From positions 1 to 64,000 of the forward strand of contig JAFTGH010000023.1 of assembly GCA_017458005.1 (NCBI GenBank): a stretch of 64,000 bases of DNA. Reading direction: 5' to 3'. Source of the DNA: Prevotella sp. (lineage in GTDB: Bacteria; Bacteroidota; Bacteroidia; Bacteroidales; Bacteroidaceae). The notes under the pieces are model-generated. The model was not told the DNA's origin. It did not search any database and saw nothing but the letters and a program-made list of their open reading frames with translations. Shown one piece after another: positions 60,238 to 64,000 of the stretch (its first letter is position 1; every line of letters begins with the position of its first letter). The position numbers and the translations under genes were made by a program.

Positions 60238-63200
60238 TTACTTGATGCGTACCTTGATGCTCCTCTGCTTCTTGTCGCGCAGGATATAGACACCCTTCTG
60301 TGTCGGGCGACCCTCTATGCGCTGACCGTTCAAGTCGAACCACTGACCTTCCATCTCGTCAATGACAATCTGGTTGATACCTGTAGCAGGTATGATGTTG
60401 AAGGAGAATGGACCCTTACCGCTGCCTTCGTAGTTGTTGGCAGGCAGGAACGATACCTTTGCAGAACCAATTTCTGTGTCGTTGCAGACGATAGTGTAGT
60501 CGGTAGTCTGTACGATATTCTCACCGTCTACAATATCTTCCAAGACAAGTCCCTTGAACACGATAGGAGCACCATCATTATACTCCTGGTCAGGTATTGG
60601 CTCCTTGACGGTGACATTACTGAAGTTACGCTTACCGATATAGAACTCAGTAGAGGTAGAGCCCATGAGGAAGCGTTTACCAGTGATGGTCACACGTGGC
60701 CTACCTGCATTCGTGTTGTTCTCATAAGAGACATCGTAGTTGGACGGATCAACAGTAATACCATTGCAGGTCACCTTCTCCACAGCGGGTGTCTTGGGCT
60801 TACCGTCGTATACCAAGTCTTGGATATCCTCAGCCTTCAGCGTGACAACTGGATGGCTGACGTTCGGGTCAGACAGGTTGATACGCTTCTGGAAGTTCAC
60901 CGTGACTTGGTAATTGTAGTCGCTGTCATACTCGAACTTGTAATGTGTCGTACTGCTAGGATCCTCGTTAGGATATTCAGGAATCACCTCCACCACAGTA
61001 TTCTCGATACCAGGTGCTCTGTTACGAGAAGATGCCTGACTTGAGTTCTTGATGCTACGAACCACTTTGATCTCATCCTTAGTAGCATAGGTTACAGACG
61101 AAGGACTTACGGTGATGTGCTTGTATCCGTCACCTCTTAACTCAACCCATACCTGTCCTGCCGTTGTACTGCTCTCACCCTCCTCCTGGATGATAATGCC
61201 GTTGGCGTCGTCGCCGTCTACATGGATGATGTCCTCAGCCTCCTCATTGCTGATGAATACATAGCAGCGGTTGGCTGGCAGTGCACCCTCAACGACTTGG
61301 ATGAAGCGGTCGTCTACGAGGATATACTTGACACCATCGATGGTACTCATATCCTCGATACCCGTAGAGGTTCCTCTGAACAGGTCAGTGTCAGGTGTCA
61401 CACCCTCCAGCGTGGTACTGCTTGACATCGTCTGACCAGTGAATGCCGTCTTTTCCTTGTTCGTGCGTTGCAAGAGGACACCGATATTTTTAGGAATGAA
61501 TGTTACTTGTTCAGTCTTCAGATCGATACCCTGTCCCTTGTTAAGACCAGTGACCACGAAGATATTCAGACCTTCCACGTCCTTCAGGTCGATAGGAGAG
61601 TAGTAGGTGGTCCACTCGTCGTTGGCACCAAAGTCAACGTTCAGAGCCTTGGTCTCAGACTTGAATTCAATCTGGAACGTAGTCTGGGCAGTACCCTTAT
61701 AGTTGCCCTTGAAGGTGATGTCAGCAATAGCGGGTGTCGCATCAGTCGTCTCCTTGATATTATTGCTGTAGACCACCTCGTAGTCATCTTCTGGAATCAG
61801 GAGTTCACCATCATGAATCGTGAGTTTCGGCTCCAGTGGCTCACCTGTGTAATACTGATTCTCTACAGGATCAATAGTTGGATTGTTTCCTTCCGCATTG
61901 AGATCCTTTGGCAGGATGTTGAAGGTGATGCCGCTCTTGATACCCGTGTAGTTCTTCGCGGTAGCCTTGAGTGATACCTTAGCAACACCAACGTTGATGT
62001 TGTCAGTAGCCTCTGGGGTGTAGTCATCTATGGTGATACCATTTTCGTCTTTTATCTGATTGAGCAAGTCTACCTCCTGGTCATTAATGGTAACGATATC
62101 TGTTACGTACAAAGCAGGTGTGAGTTCTTGACCAGTATAGGTCTGGTCTGGGATAGCCTCCACCTTAACGAGGTTGATGTCACGCTGACCGATATTGAAG
62201 TTCTTGCTATAGTCATTATAGTAGTGGTTCATACCTGTGATGATCACCTTTGCCGTACCACCAGCATTGACGTTGTTCTGGTATTCCTGAACTTTGAAGT
62301 CCTTGTTTTCCGTCAGCGTCACAGTATTACCGTTCACAGGTATGGTCACAGAGGCAATCTTTGGCTTCTTCTCCGTACCGTCGTAAACGTATGTGCCTTC
62401 CTCCAGTGTGATGGTAGGCTGTGCACCCTGTGCCTGCAGGTTGATACACTTCTGGAAGTTGACAGTTACCTGATAGAAGTACCCCTCTGTGTATGGGAAG
62501 GTGTATCTGAACTCGCTGCTCGTGTCATCGTATCCTTCGACAGGAGTCAGTGCTACTTCACTTCCTGCTACCTCTGGAGCACGAGCAGAACCAGCATTGA
62601 CGCTGTATACCACTTTGAGGTGCTCTTGGTCGGCATAGAACCCGTTCTTTGGTGTTACGACCAGTGTCAGGTTATTGTTCTCATCAGGAGTTGTGATGAC
62701 TCTTGCAGAACCTGCTGCGCCAGTCTCCGTTCCCTCCTCATAGGTGATGACCTCACTGATACCCTTTCCGATAGTCAGCGTGGTAACACCTTCGATACTG
62801 CCTACAAGGTAGCAGCGGTTAGCGGCAAGTGTACCCTCGGCAGTCTGTACAAACTGTCCGTCAACGAGTACGAACTTCGTTCCAGCGATGCTTGCGATGT
62901 TCAGATTTGTCAAGGTTCCCTTGAAGAGATTTCTGTCAGGAACGATATCACTTGGCAGTGTCTCGTTAGAGCAGGTCTCTACATTGAAGGTCTTCTCTCC
63001 ACTCTTGCTGTACAGCAGCACGGCAGTCTCCTTTGGAATGAAGGTCAACTCGGCAGTTGTTACCTCCTTGCCGTCATGTCCTGTTATGGCGTAAGCCTTC
63101 AGGTTATCGGCAAGTGTCAGGTTCTTGTCGGAGTAGTAGGTCGTCCACTCGTTATCGCTGTCGAAGGCAACGGTGAAGGTCGCATCCACATCCACAATCT

Positions 63201-64000
63201 TGAAGGTCTTCTTGACATCCTCACCACTGTAGTTGCCTCTGAAGTTAACGGTAGCGGTAGCCTCACCAGCATTGATATTGTTAGAGTAGGCGACAGTGTA
63301 GTCTTTGTCTTCACCCTCTACCAATGTGATGTTACCATACTTGATAGTCAGGACTGGCTTAATCTCATTACCTGTGTAGCCCTGGTCGGGGATAGCGGCG
63401 ATGTCCTCACTGGTCATCTCCTTTGCCACGATGGCGTAGTTGATAGGTCTCTCACCTGTGTAGTTCACTTCCTTACCCTTGATAGTAACGGAGGCATCAC
63501 CTACGTTGACATTGTTCTTGTAGGTAATGTCAACCTGCTCTGCGGAGAGCAGTTCTACATCATGACCATCAGCATCCTTGATCTTATCCGTGATATTCAG
63601 TTTGATCTCAGAACCAGTGTAGACTACCTGAGGCTTAGATTCTGTAAGACCAGCCTTCCAAGTCTGTCCCTCCAAAGTCTCGACAGAGATGTCGTTGACG
63701 TTCTTCTTGGCGATAGTAAACGTAGGAGAAAGTTCTTTCTGGTACTTGCGGATACCGTTGATCTTGACATTCTTTGTACCTGCGTTGGTATAGTTGGCAT
63801 CAGGATAGGTGAGCACGTAGTCCACATCCTTAGTCAACAAGGTTCCGTCATAGGTAACGGTAGGCTCCACCTTCTGCTCATAGCCATTATAGGTGACCTT
63901 GGCAAATTCATAAGTCGTCTTACCCTGTTCCTGGATATTGGCAGCCTTGTGGAAGTTAACGGTAATCTGATACTGGAAGCCCTCCGTGTATGCGTATGTA
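60238..64000 (-). CDS. Giant modular surface protein with MBG/YDG-type repeats (5' end outside the window)
   Basis: The frame stays open from the stop at 60238 to the right edge of the window, so at least 1250 residues are present and the N-terminus is missing. The protein is built of ~510-residue tandem modules, the same landmarks recurring at about 1.5-kb steps (YQITVNFHKAANI near 63950, YQVTVNFQKCINL near 62450, YQVTVNFQKRINL near 60890). Each module holds several YDG/MBG-like beta domains (YTGNEIKPVLTI, NNVNAGGTAKVIITG) and one EWTTYYS domain. The C-terminus QWFDLNGQRI and GVYILRDKKQRSIKVRIK is the Prevotella surface-protein tail. No catalytic motif is seen; an adhesin or structural role is likely. 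Confidence 0.88.
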   Translation of the reverse strand, partial: TYAYTEGFQYQITVNFHKAANIQEQGKTTYEFAKVTYNGYEQKVEPTVTYDGTLLTKDVDYVLTYPDANYTNAGTKNVKINGIRKYQKELSPTFTIAKKNVNDISVETLEGQTWKAGLTESKPQVVYTGSEIKLNITDKIKDADGHDVELLSAEQVDITYKNNVNVGDASVTIKGKEVNYTGERPINYAIVAKEMTSEDIAAIPDQGYTGNEIKPVLTIKYGNITLVEGEDKDYTVAYSNNINAGEATATVNFRGNYSGEDVKKTFKIVDVDATFTVAFDSDNEWTTYYSDKNLTLADNLKAYAITGHDGKEVTTAELTFIPKETAVLLYSKSGEKTFNVETCSNETLPSDIVPDRNLFKGTLTNLNIASIAGTKFVLVDGQFVQTAEGTLAANRCYLVGSIEGVTTLTIGKGISEVITYEEGTETGAAGSARVITTPDENNNLTLVVTPKNGFYADQEHLKVVYSVNAGSARAPEVAGSEVALTPVEGYDDTSSEFRYTFPYTEGYFYQVTVNFQKCINLQAQGAQPTITLEEGTYVYDGTEKKPKIASVTIPVNGNTVTLTENKDFKVQEYQNNVNAGGTAKVIITGMNHYYNDYSKNFNIGQRDINLVKVEAIPDQTYTGQELTPALYVTDIVTINDQEVDLLNQIKDENGITIDDYTPEATDNINVGVAKVSLKATAKNYTGIKSGITFNILPKDLNAEGNNPTIDPVENQYYTGEPLEPKLTIHDGELLIPEDDYEVVYSNNIKETTDATPAIADITFKGNYKGTAQTTFQIEFKSETKALNVDFGANDEWTTYYSPIDLKDVEGLNIFVVTGLNKGQGIDLKTEQVTFIPKNIGVLLQRTNKEKTAFTGQTMSSSTTLEGVTPDTDLFRGTSTGIEDMSTIDGVKYILVDDRFIQVVEGALPANRCYVFISNEEAEDIIHVDGDDANGIIIQEEGESSTTAGQVWVELRGDGYKHITVSPSSVTYATKDEIKVVRSIKNSSQASSRNRAPGIENTVVEVIPEYPNEDPSSTTHYKFEYDSDYNYQVTVNFQKRINLSDPNVSHPVVTLKAEDIQDLVYDGKPKTPAVEKVTCNGITVDPSNYDVSYENNTNAGRPRVTITGKRFLMGSTSTEFYIGKRNFSNVTVKEPIPDQEYNDGAPIVFKGLVLEDIVDGENIVQTTDYTIVCNDTEIGSAKVSFLPANNYEGSGKGPFSFNIIPATGINQIVIDEMEGQWFDLNGQRIEGRPTQKGVYILRDKKQRSIKVRIK

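Overview
The window looks like a chromosomal segment of a Bacteroidales bacterium, most likely Prevotellaceae (Prevotella/Segatella-like). Three things point there. Many genes are preceded by the Bacteroidetes -7 box TAnnTTTG. The gene set includes Bacteroidetes families (smalltalk, DUF5020, DUF5683, DUF4954, HU-related protein, GH97, M6 proteases with a Prevotella-type C-terminus). The carbohydrate enzymes (CE8, GH5, GH97) suggest a plant-fibre or gut/rumen habitat. Most of the window is housekeeping DNA of moderate GC, broken by two visibly AT-rich accessory islands.

Layout. 1-3.4 kb: smalltalk micro-protein and phage-lysozyme-like amidase, then an AT-rich EcoRII-type restriction-modification pair. 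3.5-7.7 kb: MerR-like regulator facing a tripartite EmrB/EmrA/TolC efflux operon. 7.8-14.9 kb (minus): tightly packed operon parA-parB-DUF5683-lytic transglycosylase-rel-pectinesterase. 15-21.7 kb (plus): surE-lpxB, then a purine/uracil permease cluster around a DUF5020 outer-membrane channel, and a flippase-like membrane protein. 21.7-26.8 kb: four-helix-bundle gene inside inverted repeats, pepD, corA with an elaborate leader, DUF349 protein. 26.8-28.6 kb: repeat-rich intergenic DNA, EamA transporter, tRNA-Gln. 28.7-38.8 kb: rsfS-ftsH-cdsA, GH5 glucanase, nitroreductase, an orphan class II ribonucleotide reductase C-terminal domain, folB, amidase, MCE protein, dnaA. 38.8-41.3 kb (minus): HU-related gene and GH97. 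41.3-45.2 kb: second AT-rich island with an MNT/HEPN toxin-antitoxin pair, a long structured hairpin, a two-gene unit of unknown role, and a DUF4143 ATPase bracketed by a 57-bp direct repeat of the nagB 3' end. 45.2-64 kb: nagB, hflX, DUF4954, a second inverted-repeat/four-helix-bundle unit, M16 peptidase, fumarase, two M6 proteases, clpB and a giant modular surface protein running off the right edge.

The most unusual theme is a set of repeat elements whose arms are arrays of ~7-10 bp units. Two copies enclose a gene of the S23/23S-rRNA intervening-sequence (four-helix-bundle) family: 21643-22160 with GC-rich arms, and 49441-49907 with perfect 35-bp AT-rich arms. Gene-less copies or single arms lie at 23656-23742, 32124-32160, 46468-46562 and 57494-57567. 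One copy is read in frame through HflX, and arms supply the hydrophobic core of the signal peptides of the GH5 and M16 proteins. I read this as a candidate mobile palindromic element family associated with IVP-like proteins outside rRNA. The second candidate system is the corA leader: an 11-codon leader peptide followed by an H-type pseudoknot whose 3' strand contains the corA ribosome-binding site.

All family calls rest on reading the translated sequences and recalled family features; no searches or foldings were run.
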